Shown here piece by piece: positions 56,420 to 64,000 of a DNA stretch of 64,000 nucleotides (its first letter is position 1; every line of letters starts with the position of its first letter). Where the stretch lies: assembly GCF_030549615.1 (NCBI RefSeq), contig NZ_CP130832.1:2294001-2358000 (forward strand). Direction: 5' to 3'. Below the pieces are notes generated by a model, which was not told the DNA's origin, ran no database searches, and was given only the letters and a program-made list of their open reading frames with translations. The stretch is from Stenotrophomonas sp. 610A2 (GTDB lineage: Bacteria > Pseudomonadota > Gammaproteobacteria > Xanthomonadales > Xanthomonadaceae). Both the position numbers and the translations under genes were made by a program.

Positions 56420-57613
56420 ATGCCCACGCCCTCCGCCGCCACCTTGCGGGCGCTGGGTGAACGGGTCCAGCACGGCATGCTGCTATTCAACGGTAAATTC
56501 GAAGTAAGCGTCGCCAATGCCCTGGTGCGGGAGTTGTTTGGCGCGGATGCCGCCAGCAGTGCCGATCTTGGGCGTCGGCTTGAGGCCTTGCTGCCGCCGT
56601 TTGCCTTGCCGCAAGCTCGTGAATCGGGCACCTGGGTGGGTAGCCTGCCGATCGGCGAGCGGGTGATCACCCTGCACCTGCACCATCACAACGATGCTGG
56701 CGGCGACGCATTCCTGGCCTTGTTCCAGCACGTGGATGGCCCGGAGGACTACGAGCGGGAGCTGCAGCAGCGCCACGCCGAGCTGCGCCAGGCCTACCTG
56801 CGCTTGAATGGCACCCAGGAGAAGCTGCTGCAATCGGAAAAGATGGCCTCCATCGGCCAGCTTGCCGCAGGCGTCGCGCACGAGATCAACAACCCCATCG
56901 GCTATGTGCACTCCAACCTGGGCAGCCTGCAGGAATACCTGCGCAGCCTGTTTACGGTGATCGAAGCCTATGAGCGGGCCTTGCGCGCGCCAGATCCCAA
57001 GGCGCTGATTCCCGAAATCGACGATATCCGCGACCGTCTGGACATCGACTTCATCAGCCGCGACCTGCCGCAGTTGATGGCCGAGTCGCGCGAGGGCATC
57101 GAGCGGGTGACCCGCATCGTGCGCGACCTGAAGGACTTCTCGTATTCCGGCCGCGACGAGTCGTGGAAGCTGGTCGACCTGCACGCCGGCCTGGAATCGA
57201 CCATCAACATCATCTGGAACGAGCTCAAGTACAAGGTCACGCTGGAACGCCGGTATGGCGAGCTGCCGATGATCGAGTGCCTGCCTTCGGAGCTCAACCA
57301 GGTCTATATGAACCTGCTGCTCAATGCCGGCCACGCCATCGCCGATCGCGGCAACATCGCGGTCAGTACCGGTGTCAGCGGTGATGAAGTGTGGGTCGAG
57401 TTCAAGGATGACGGCGCAGGTATTTCCCCGGAGCTGCGGCAGCGCATCTTCGACCCGTTCTTCACCACCAAGCCGGTGGGTAGCGGCACCGGACTTGGGC
57501 TGTCGATCTCCTACGGCATCATCAACAAGCACCACGGCCGCATCGACCTGGACAGCACCGTAGGCGAGGGCTCCTGCTTCCGGATCGTGCTGCCAATCCG
57601 CCAGCCAAAATAA
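56420..57613 (+). CDS. Soluble PAS histidine kinase
   Basis: The 397-residue kinase has an N-terminal PAS-like sensor (about residues 10-105), a coiled-coil stretch, a HisKA domain with His154 (GVAHEINNPIGYVHSNL) and a HATPase domain (DDGAGIS; GSGTGLGLSISYGI). No membrane helix is seen, so it senses a cytosolic cue. No response regulator lies beside it. The start is uncertain: ATG56420 is listed, and a GTG at 56360 would add 20 residues. Proximity to flgN suggests motility control; that is inference. Confidence 0.85.
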   Translation: MPTPSAATLRALGERVQHGMLLFNGKFEVSVANALVRELFGADAASSADLGRRLEALLPPFALPQARESGTWVGSLPIGERVITLHLHHHNDAGGDAFLALFQHVDGPEDYERELQQRHAELRQAYLRLNGTQEKLLQSEKMASIGQLAAGVAHEINNPIGYVHSNLGSLQEYLRSLFTVIEAYERALRAPDPKALIPEIDDIRDRLDIDFISRDLPQLMAESREGIERVTRIVRDLKDFSYSGRDESWKLVDLHAGLESTINIIWNELKYKVTLERRYGELPMIECLPSELNQVYMNLLLNAGHAIADRGNIAVSTGVSGDEVWVEFKDDGAGISPELRQRIFDPFFTTKPVGSGTGLGLSISYGIINKHHGRIDLDSTVGEGSCFRIVLPIRQPK

Positions 57614-57634
57614 TCGGCCGCAGGATCCCTGGAT

Positions 57635-57885
57635 TGTGGGAGCGGCGTCAGCCGCGAAGCTGGTGCCGCGTCAGTTCTCACGGCACCGGCGAGGTGGCTG
57701 CAGCGATACGGCGATTGCCTGAAGCTGTAGGAGCGGCGTCAGCCGCGAAGCTGACGTCGCGTCAATCCCCGCGGAATCTGCAATCACGCAATCGCTTTGG
57801 CTTTTGCTGGGAGGCATGGCTGTTTGCACTGGATCCACGCCTATCTGTACATCAGTGGCTTCGCGGCTTACGCCGCTCCCACAAC
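57635..57885. repeat. REP cluster between two convergent signalling genes
   Basis: Two direct REP units at about 57635-57665 and 57726-57756 (GCGGC-GTCA-GCCGC stem, heads GTGGG and GTAGG) and one inverted unit at 57856-57885 lie in the 295-base gap between convergent genes. Convergent 3' ends are a usual REP location. Nothing else is visible. Confidence 0.88.
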
Positions 57886-57908
57886 AGCTGCAATGATCTG
57901 CCCGAGGC

Positions 57909-59663
57909 TTAAGAAGCCCCGACACCCTGCTTCTCATCATGGGTGCGGAAGGCCTGGCGGATGTGCTCGCGCAGGTCGTCGTCATTCCATGGCTTGGTCA
58001 GGAAACGATAGATCGCGCCACGGTTGATTGCGTCGGTGACGGTGTTGAGATCGGTATAGCCGGACAGCACCAGGCGGATCGTATCCGGGTACAGCATCTT
58101 CACCCGGCCAAGGAACTCGGTGCCGCTCATATCACTCATGCGCTGATCGGACAGGATCACCTGCACGTCGTTGATCGCCAGCAGGTCGAAGGCATCACGC
58201 ACATTGCCCGCGGCCAAGATCCGGTAGCCATCGCGACGGAACAGGCGCACCAATGAACGCAGTACGTTTTCTTCGTCGTCCAGCAGCAGCAAGGTGCGGT
58301 CGGGGCGAGTCTCGGCAAACGCTTCCGGACGCAGATAGCGACGACGCAAGGTCATGCCGGCCGCATCGGCCGACATCGGCTCGCCGAACAGATAGCCCTG
58401 GAACACGTCGCAGTCGTTGCGACGCAGGAAACCGAGCTGGGCCTGCGACTCCACGCCATTGGCGATCACCGTCATGCCCAGCTGGTGGCCCATGGCGATG
58501 ATGGCGCGGCTGATCGCCGCCTCACGGTTGGCCGCGGGTGCGCTCTTGATGAAGCTGCGATCGATCTTGAGCTTGTCCACCGGGTAGCGGACCAGGGCGC
58601 TGAGGCTGGAGTCGCCGGTGCCGAAATTGTCCAGGCACAGGCTGATGCCTTCATTGCGCAGGTTGGCCAGGGTCTCGTGGACGAAGTTGACGTTGTTGGT
58701 CAGCGCACTTTCGTTGATTTCCAGGGTCAGCATGCGCGCCGGCACGCCGATGGACTGCAGCATCGCCATGACTTCGGTGAAGAAGTTGGGGCGCAGCAGC
58801 TGCAGGGTCGAGACGTTGACGGCAACATTGAAATCCTCGAAGCCCTGGTCGCGCCATGTCTTGGCCTGGCGCAGGGTCATTTCCAGCACCCAGGCGCCGA
58901 TCTGCACGATGATGCCGAGCCGTTCGGCGGTACGCATGAAGCGCTCCGGCACCAGCATGCCCAGCGTTGGCGATTGCCAGCGCAGCAGCGCTTCCATGCC
59001 CATGACATGGCCGTCGCGGGCGCTTACCAGCGGCTGGTAGCGCAGGCGCAGTTCGCCATTGTCGATGGCATCCACCAACTGACGCGAGATGATGCTCTCG
59101 CTGTGGGCACTACTGGGCTTGTGCAGGACATGCACATGCACCGCGTTGCCGCCTTCGCGGCCGGCCTGGTGCAGGGCGTCCTCGGCCAGATCCAGCACGC
59201 CGGTGGCGGTGTTGGAATGCTCCGGGCACAGGCCGACGCCGATCTTGGCAGTCAGGAACAGCGTATACGGCAGCACCGACAGCGGCAGTTCAATCTGCTG
59301 GCGGATCTGCTCGGCGAAGTCCTCCGGAGTGGGCGTCTGGCTGGTGCGTGGCACCGCGATCAGGAACTCGTCGCTGCCGTGGCGCCATAGCCGTCCGCGG
59401 TCACCGATGAAGGCGCGCAGGCGGTCGGCGATCAGCACCAAGGCCTGGTCACCGACTTCGGCGCTCATGTTTTCATTGACCGAGGCAAAGTGATCGATGT
59501 CCAGATGCAGCAGCATCAAGGAGGTGCCGCTGCGGTTGGCTGCATCCACCAGGACTGCCAGTTCCGGATTGCCGGCCCCAAGCCGAGCCGGCCGCGCGTC
59601 GGCGCGGTCACTGGAAGAAGAGGGGCTGGCATTCCACATCGGGCGGTTTCCTTGAGGTGTCAC
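57909..59663 (-). CDS. GGDEF-EAL-REC protein with degenerate catalytic sites
   Basis: The 584-residue protein has a GGDEF domain (about 35-180), an EAL domain (about 190-435) and a C-terminal receiver (about 450-575; Asp506 in ILSDQRMSDMSG). The GGDEF signature reads GSDEF (96-100). In the EAL domain Glu224, Asn283, Glu315, Asp345, Lys366, Glu405 and Gln422 are kept, but the second Asp of the DD pair is Asn346 and the Glu of the AEGVE motif is Asn402. Loss of both enzyme activities and a receptor role are likely, though not certain. It overlaps the histidine kinase gene by four bases, so its receiver is a natural phosphotransfer target. Confidence 0.88.
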   Translation of the reverse strand: MTPQGNRPMWNASPSSSSDRADARPARLGAGNPELAVLVDAANRSGTSLMLLHLDIDHFASVNENMSAEVGDQALVLIADRLRAFIGDRGRLWRHGSDEFLIAVPRTSQTPTPEDFAEQIRQQIELPLSVLPYTLFLTAKIGVGLCPEHSNTATGVLDLAEDALHQAGREGGNAVHVHVLHKPSSAHSESIISRQLVDAIDNGELRLRYQPLVSARDGHVMGMEALLRWQSPTLGMLVPERFMRTAERLGIIVQIGAWVLEMTLRQAKTWRDQGFEDFNVAVNVSTLQLLRPNFFTEVMAMLQSIGVPARMLTLEINESALTNNVNFVHETLANLRNEGISLCLDNFGTGDSSLSALVRYPVDKLKIDRSFIKSAPAANREAAISRAIIAMGHQLGMTVIANGVESQAQLGFLRRNDCDVFQGYLFGEPMSADAAGMTLRRRYLRPEAFAETRPDRTLLLLDDEENVLRSLVRLFRRDGYRILAAGNVRDAFDLLAINDVQVILSDQRMSDMSGTEFLGRVKMLYPDTIRLVLSGYTDLNTVTDAINRGAIYRFLTKPWNDDDLREHIRQAFRTHDEKQGVGAS

Positions 59664-60910
59664 TGTGCGGCCGCCGCGTAGGGGAGCCGCAGGTCGATCC
59701 GGGTGCCTGCACCCGGCGCGGTTTCAATATGCAGGCTGCCGCCGGCACTCTGCGCACGTTCACGCATCACGATCATGCCCAGACCACGCGGACCAGCGGG
59801 GTCAAAGCCTTCGCCGTCATCCACCACCAGCAGGTGCAGCCTGCCTTCGCTGCTGTCGCGCAGCGACAGCGAGACCTGGCTGGCGCAGGCGTGACGCAGC
59901 GCATTGGTCAGGCTTTCCTGGGCAATGCGGAAGCAGGCCTGCTCCACCTCGTTGCTGGGCCGGCGCGGCAGCGCATCGACGTCCAGCAGCAGCTCCACGT
60001 CGGTGGAGCGGAACAGCAGCCCGGCCTGCCAGCGCAGGGCTGCCTCCAGTCCCAGTGCATCCAGTTGCGGTGGGCGCAACAGCATCGAAAGATTACGCAG
60101 TTTGATCACCGTGGTATCAGCCAATTCGATGATCTGGTCGATATCGTCCTGCCGCCGCGGTGTGTTTTCTTCATCGCGGGCGGCACAGGCTGCCAGCTTC
60201 ATCGCGGTAATCGCCTGGCCGATATCGTCGTGCAGGTCGCGCGAGATTGACCGACGCTCGTCTTCCTGCAGGGAGAACAAACGACCGGCCATGGCCTGCA
60301 GCTCGCTATTGCTGGCAGCCAGGGCGGCGCGGCCGTGTTCCAGTTCGCTCAGGTCACGGATGACGAACAATTGGCAGTCGCGGCCGGCATGGCGCAGTTG
60401 CTGGGTGATCATCACCGCATGGAACGGTTCGCCGCCGATGCGGCACAACTGCACCGGCAGTTCACCGTTATGCGAGCGCGGCATATGCGCGTCCAGGCTG
60501 GCCAACAACTGCGTAGCGCTGTCGGTGTGGCCTACAGCGATGCCCAGGATGCTGCTGGCGGCAGGATTGGCATAGATGACGGCATCGCCGTCGGCGATCA
60601 ACACGCCATCCGGCAACAGGGCTGCCAGTTGCACGAATTCGGTCGGCAAACGGTGGCTTGCTCGCGTCGCCCGTAGTAGTGAATTGAGTCGCCAGCCAAG
60701 CACCAGCAACGACAAGCAAAGTATCAGTGCGATGGCCATCACACTTTTTAACTGCCAGCTGGCGGGGCTAGCGCCGGCCAGCAGCAGAATGACGATGGAA
60801 ACAGCCAGAAAAACAGCGAAACCAAGCAGCCAGAAAGTGCAGGTACGCGCCGACGAGAGCGGCGCAGGCACAGGCAAAGAGACAGCGGGGGCCGGATCGG
60901 CTTCCATCAT
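59660..60910 (-). CDS. Membrane PAS histidine kinase, NarL-partner type
   Basis: The 416-residue kinase has two membrane helices (about residues 24-47 and 55-75), a PAS domain (about 90-185), a HisKA_3 dimerisation domain with His227 (ISRDLHDDIGQAITAMKL) and a HATPase domain (VVDDGEGFD; GLGMIVMRERA). There is almost no periplasmic loop, so the PAS domain is the probable sensor. Kinases of this type usually pair with LuxR-type regulators, one of which is encoded at 36146-36793, but its operon partner here is the EAL-REC protein. Confidence 0.9.
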   Translation of the reverse strand: MMEADPAPAVSLPVPAPLSSARTCTFWLLGFAVFLAVSIVILLLAGASPASWQLKSVMAIALILCLSLLVLGWRLNSLLRATRASHRLPTEFVQLAALLPDGVLIADGDAVIYANPAASSILGIAVGHTDSATQLLASLDAHMPRSHNGELPVQLCRIGGEPFHAVMITQQLRHAGRDCQLFVIRDLSELEHGRAALAASNSELQAMAGRLFSLQEDERRSISRDLHDDIGQAITAMKLAACAARDEENTPRRQDDIDQIIELADTTVIKLRNLSMLLRPPQLDALGLEAALRWQAGLLFRSTDVELLLDVDALPRRPSNEVEQACFRIAQESLTNALRHACASQVSLSLRDSSEGRLHLLVVDDGEGFDPAGPRGLGMIVMRERAQSAGGSLHIETAPGAGTRIDLRLPYAAAAQ

Positions 60911-60977
60911 TGGCGGGGTTTCGGACTAGCGTCGGCGCCATCTTAGCGGCTTGTGCACATGCCGGGCGACGAAGTGC

Positions 60978-61004
60978 TCAATTCTGCCGACTTGGTGCCG
61001 TTAT
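60978..61004 (+). promoter_or_regulatory. Sigma28 (FliA)-type promoter of the PAS-GGDEF-EAL gene
   Basis: TCAA and GCCGTTAT are separated by exactly 15 bases; the site ends 25 bases before the start codon. Its -10 box is the same as at flgM and flagellin copy 1. Confidence 0.72.
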
Positions 61005-61029
61005 CGATTGAGTCCCCGGTTTGTCGGGC

Positions 61030-63819
61030 ATGGAGATAGAGCGCGTGGATCGCGGCGTCATAGCTAGCCTGCTTCGTCACCCGTTGAATGCAGCCGTCGT
61101 GCTGCTGGATACGGATGGGCAGCCTTTGGCTGCCAATGGCATGGCCAGGGAGCTGGGCCTGCCCGAACGTCTGTCACGTTATTGCCAGCAACTGGCCGGT
61201 GCTCGCCAGCAACTCGCCCAGCAGGGCATGGTTGCCTGTCCCTTGCCTGGCGACGGGCAGCGGCTTGAGGGTTGGTTGAGTGCGGTGCAATCGCCTGCGG
61301 CAGCGCCACTGGGTTATCTCTATTCGGTGGCCAACGATACCGAGTCGCGCAATGCCCGCTGGGTGAGCGCGATGGAATCAGCCGGCCACAGTCTTTGGGA
61401 CTGGGACATCATTGCCGACACGATCACCCGCACGGCACAGGCCCATGAGGCCTCTTCCATACCATCTGGTACGGGTTTGTTGGATGAAGTCCACCCCGAA
61501 GACCAACTGGTGCTGCGGCAGGCGATCGCCGCCCATCTGCACGATCCACAGGTGCCGTTCGCCTGCCAGTTTCGTCTGCGACAGGCCGACGGCAGCTGGC
61601 ATTGGGTGCTGGATCGTGGCCAGGTGATCACCCGCGCGGGCGATGGTCAGCCGCTGCGGATGGTGGGTACCTATACCGACATCCAGCAACAGAAATCGCT
61701 GGAGGATGAGCTGCGCTCGCAGCAGGCGCTGTTGCGCCGCGCCCAGCGCGTGGCCGGCATGGGCAGCTGGGTGTGGGAGCCGCAGCGCGGCCGCGTGCAG
61801 TGGTCCGACGAATTTTCCGCGGCCATCGGCTGGGGCACTGCGGCATTGCCCAGCGGTCGGCAATGGCTACGCAACCTCAGCAAGGATGCGCGCAGGCATC
61901 TTTTCGCCAGCTGGCGACGTTTGCTGGACGATGCTGCCGGTGGCAGCTTCGACCTGACCTGGGGCCGCGACCCGGTTACCCAGCAGCAGCTGCGGATATG
62001 GGTGGAGCTTGATTACGACGGTGCTGGCGCTTTGCACCGGGTGCTGGGGCAGGTGCAGAACATCAGCAACCAACGCCGCACCGATGCGTTGATCCGATGG
62101 CGCACCGAGCTGCTGAACCGCGTGTCGGCGCTGGGCCGCATCGGTGGTTGCGAGATTGAAGTGGACACCCGCGCCATGCAGTGGACCGAGGAGTGCTACC
62201 GCATCCACGGCCTGCGCAAGGCGCCGGTCACGCTTGACCAGGCGCTGGACCTCTACACCCCTGATTCGCGTGACGGCTTCGAAGCCGCGCTACTGCGCAT
62301 CGCCGAGGGCGGGCTGCCCGAGCAGCTCGACCTGTGTTTCTACCGCCCCTCGGGGCAGCGGGTATGGGTGCAGGTGCTGATCGAACTGGATCAGCGCGAA
62401 GGCCTGCCGGAACGCTACGTGGTGCTGTTCCGCGACATTACCCGCGAACGTGACGCCGACGAACGGCTTGAACTGCTGGCGCACTACGATTTGCTGACCG
62501 GTCTGCCCAATCGTATGTTGCTGCGCGAGCAGGGCTCGGAGGCAATCATCGAGGCCCGTGAACGCGGCGCCATCCTGGCGATGCTGTTCATCGACCTTGA
62601 CGGGTTCAAGACCATCAATGACACCTTTGGCCATGCCACCGGTGACATGTTGTTGAAAGCCGCAGCCGCGCGCCTGCACCAGAACCTGCGCAATGCCGAC
62701 CTGTTCGCTCGTTTCAACGGCGACGAATTCATCGTCATCCTGCGCAACCTGGTCGAGGCGGAGGATGCGGGGCATGTGGCACGCAAGCTGATTGCCTCGT
62801 TGGCTGAGCCTTTGTACCGCGAGGATGCAACCCTGAAGGTCGGTGCCAGCGTTGGCATCGCACTGCTGGACGACAGTCGCAACGACTTTGACAGTCTGCT
62901 GCGCGCCGCGGATGCGGCGATGCACGCGGCCAAGGAGGCCGGGCGCAACACCTATCAGTACTACAGCCAGGATGCGCTGGCGCGCACCCAGCGCCGGATC
63001 GAGATCGAACATGCCCTGCATGGTGCGGTCGAACGCGACGAATTCAGCCTGGTCTACCAGCCGCTGGTGCATGCCAACGGCGATCCAACTCCCTCGATCG
63101 AGGCCTTGCTGCGCTGGAACAGTGGTCGCCTGGGGGCCTGCAATCCGGCCGAGTTCATCCCTATTGCCGAGAAGTGCGGCGAGATCATCCACATCGGTGA
63201 TTGGGTATTGCAGGAGGTTTGCCGCCAGGCGGTTGTCTGGCAACAGGCGGGCCTGCAGTTTGATCGGGTGGCAGTGAACGTGTCTGCGCTGCAGTTGCGC
63301 GACCGTGGCTTTGCCGAGCGGGTGGTTGCCATCTGCCAGCAGTCTGGCTGGCCAGCGCAACGGCTGGAGCTGGAGCTGACCGAGTCAGCCCTGATCCGTG
63401 ATACCGACGCGTTGCGGCAGTGCTTCGATGTCTTCGAGGAGCACGGTATTCCGCTGGCAGTGGATGACTTCGGCACAGGCTTCTCCAACCTGCATTACCT
63501 CAACCGGTTCCCGGTGCAGCGACTGAAGATCGACCGCAGCTTCGTGCAGGGCATGCTGCACGATGCAGGTACCGCCGAAGTCACCCAGGCCATCGTGCAC
63601 CTCGGCCACGCGTTGGGTATGCGGGTGGTGGCTGAAGGCGTCGAGACGCCGGCCGAAGCAGCGATGTTGAAACAGCAGGGCTGCGACGAGCTGCAGGGTT
63701 ATCTGTACTCGCGTCCCTTGCGGCCACGCGAGATGGTGCAGTGGTTGCGCGGCGCCCCTGCTGAACTGCTGGAACCGCCGCAGGTTGCATCGAACAACAG
63801 CATCAGCGCGACGCACTGA
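61030..63819 (+). CDS. PAS-GGDEF-EAL protein, probable c-di-GMP phosphodiesterase
   Basis: The 929-residue cytosolic protein has three to four PAS-type modules (about residues 1-480), a GGDEF domain (about 485-650) and an EAL domain (about 665-910). The cyclase signature reads NGDEF (563-567), so synthesis is doubtful. The EAL site is complete: EALLRW (from Glu691), NVSALQL, ELTESAL, DDFGTG, LKIDRSF, AEGVET and ELQGYL. It should hydrolyse c-di-GMP and favour swimming. ATG61030 is chosen over a TTG nine bases upstream. A FliA-type promoter precedes it and an intrinsic terminator follows it. Confidence 0.92.
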   Translation: MEIERVDRGVIASLLRHPLNAAVVLLDTDGQPLAANGMARELGLPERLSRYCQQLAGARQQLAQQGMVACPLPGDGQRLEGWLSAVQSPAAAPLGYLYSVANDTESRNARWVSAMESAGHSLWDWDIIADTITRTAQAHEASSIPSGTGLLDEVHPEDQLVLRQAIAAHLHDPQVPFACQFRLRQADGSWHWVLDRGQVITRAGDGQPLRMVGTYTDIQQQKSLEDELRSQQALLRRAQRVAGMGSWVWEPQRGRVQWSDEFSAAIGWGTAALPSGRQWLRNLSKDARRHLFASWRRLLDDAAGGSFDLTWGRDPVTQQQLRIWVELDYDGAGALHRVLGQVQNISNQRRTDALIRWRTELLNRVSALGRIGGCEIEVDTRAMQWTEECYRIHGLRKAPVTLDQALDLYTPDSRDGFEAALLRIAEGGLPEQLDLCFYRPSGQRVWVQVLIELDQREGLPERYVVLFRDITRERDADERLELLAHYDLLTGLPNRMLLREQGSEAIIEARERGAILAMLFIDLDGFKTINDTFGHATGDMLLKAAAARLHQNLRNADLFARFNGDEFIVILRNLVEAEDAGHVARKLIASLAEPLYREDATLKVGASVGIALLDDSRNDFDSLLRAADAAMHAAKEAGRNTYQYYSQDALARTQRRIEIEHALHGAVERDEFSLVYQPLVHANGDPTPSIEALLRWNSGRLGACNPAEFIPIAEKCGEIIHIGDWVLQEVCRQAVVWQQAGLQFDRVAVNVSALQLRDRGFAERVVAICQQSGWPAQRLELELTESALIRDTDALRQCFDVFEEHGIPLAVDDFGTGFSNLHYLNRFPVQRLKIDRSFVQGMLHDAGTAEVTQAIVHLGHALGMRVVAEGVETPAEAAMLKQQGCDELQGYLYSRPLRPREMVQWLRGAPAELLEPPQVASNNSISATH

Positions 63820-63837
63820 GTTCCGAAGACAACATGG

Positions 63838-63871
63838 AGCCCGGCTACGGAACAGGTAGCCGGGCTTTTTT
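63838..63871 (+). terminator. Terminator after the PAS-GGDEF-EAL gene
   Basis: AGCCCGGCTAC and GTAGCCGGGCT form an 11-base-pair stem with a seven-base loop, followed by six T. It begins 18 bases after the stop. The remaining bases to the window end hold no recognisable feature. Confidence 0.93.
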
Positions 63872-64000
63872 GTGCGCGCAAATACCGGCTGCTGTGCTGC
63901 CAAACGCCGTTGTTGCGAAGAAATCCATGTCGCTTGCGGCGTTGCTGAGTCGCCCGCAACACAAAGTAGTGAGGGTAAGCGCAGCGCATCCTGGAGCCTT

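Noticed and set aside
57635..57885. Regularly repeated units as a CRISPR array
   Set aside because: The units are palindromic, in mixed orientation and unevenly spaced, and no cas gene is present.

Overview
The window is a GC-rich bacterial chromosome segment that looks like Stenotrophomonas or a close relative in the Xanthomonadaceae (Lysobacteraceae). The reasons are the four-gene lexA-imuA-imuB-dnaE2 cassette, a flagellar cluster with fleQ, rpoN and an atypical PilZ gene in the middle, GTAG-headed palindromes of the SMAG type (GTAGTGCCGAGCCATGCTCG) in intergenic DNA, and a REP-associated tyrosine transposase flanked by REP palindromes. The species cannot be fixed from sequence reading alone.

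Layout. (1) 1-5.8 kb, + strand: a DNA-damage mutagenesis operon, lexA (LexA2-like), imuA, imuB and dnaE2, translationally coupled, with a palindromic LexA-type operator over the lexA start. (2) 5.9-16.4 kb, - strand: two flagellar operons, fliEFGHIJK and fliLMNOP, separated by a REP/RAYT insertion; each has a sigma54-type promoter. The usual partners fliQ and fliR do not follow fliP; the converging dnaE2 gene does. (3) 16.6-32.4 kb, - strand: a ten-gene glycan island in one apparent operon. It holds rfbF-rfbG-rfbH (CDP-hexose deoxygenation), an acyltransferase, a thiamine-diphosphate enzyme, an FkbM methyltransferase, a NeuB-type synthase, a nucleotide-sugar SDR, a GT2 enzyme and a 1625-residue protein with about five glycosyltransferase modules. 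Its place among flagellar genes and a candidate sigma54 promoter suggest flagellin glycosylation. (4) 32.6-36.8 kb: regulators fleQ, a single-domain receiver, rpoN and a LuxR-type response regulator. (5) 36.9-42.6 kb: PilZ protein, fliT-like gene, fliS, fliD and two flagellin genes. (6) 42.7-53.6 kb: flgL, K, J, I, H, G, F, E, D, C, B. (7) 53.9-63.8 kb: cheV, then divergent flgA, flgM and flgN, a soluble histidine kinase, a REP cluster, a histidine kinase plus GGDEF-EAL-REC operon, and a large PAS-GGDEF-EAL protein.

Regulation can be read from the sequence. Sigma54-type sites (GGCAC-N5-TTGC) lie 30-55 bases before fliL, fliE, flgG, flgB and flgA, with a weaker one before rfbF. Sigma28/FliA-type sites (TAAA-N15/16-GCCGWTAY) lie before one flagellin gene, fliD, flgM, cheV and the large c-di-GMP phosphodiesterase candidate. 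This gives a two-tier hierarchy: RpoN and FleQ, both encoded here, drive hook-basal-body genes; FliA, not in the window, drives filament, anti-sigma, chemotaxis and c-di-GMP genes.

The most interesting points are a predicted yersiniose-like branched-sugar pathway inside a flagellar island, the multi-module glycosyltransferase, the FliA-linked EAL protein, an EAL-REC protein with degenerate catalytic residues, and the RAYT/REP pair with a compensatory stem change. No CRISPR array, tRNA or rRNA gene was seen.
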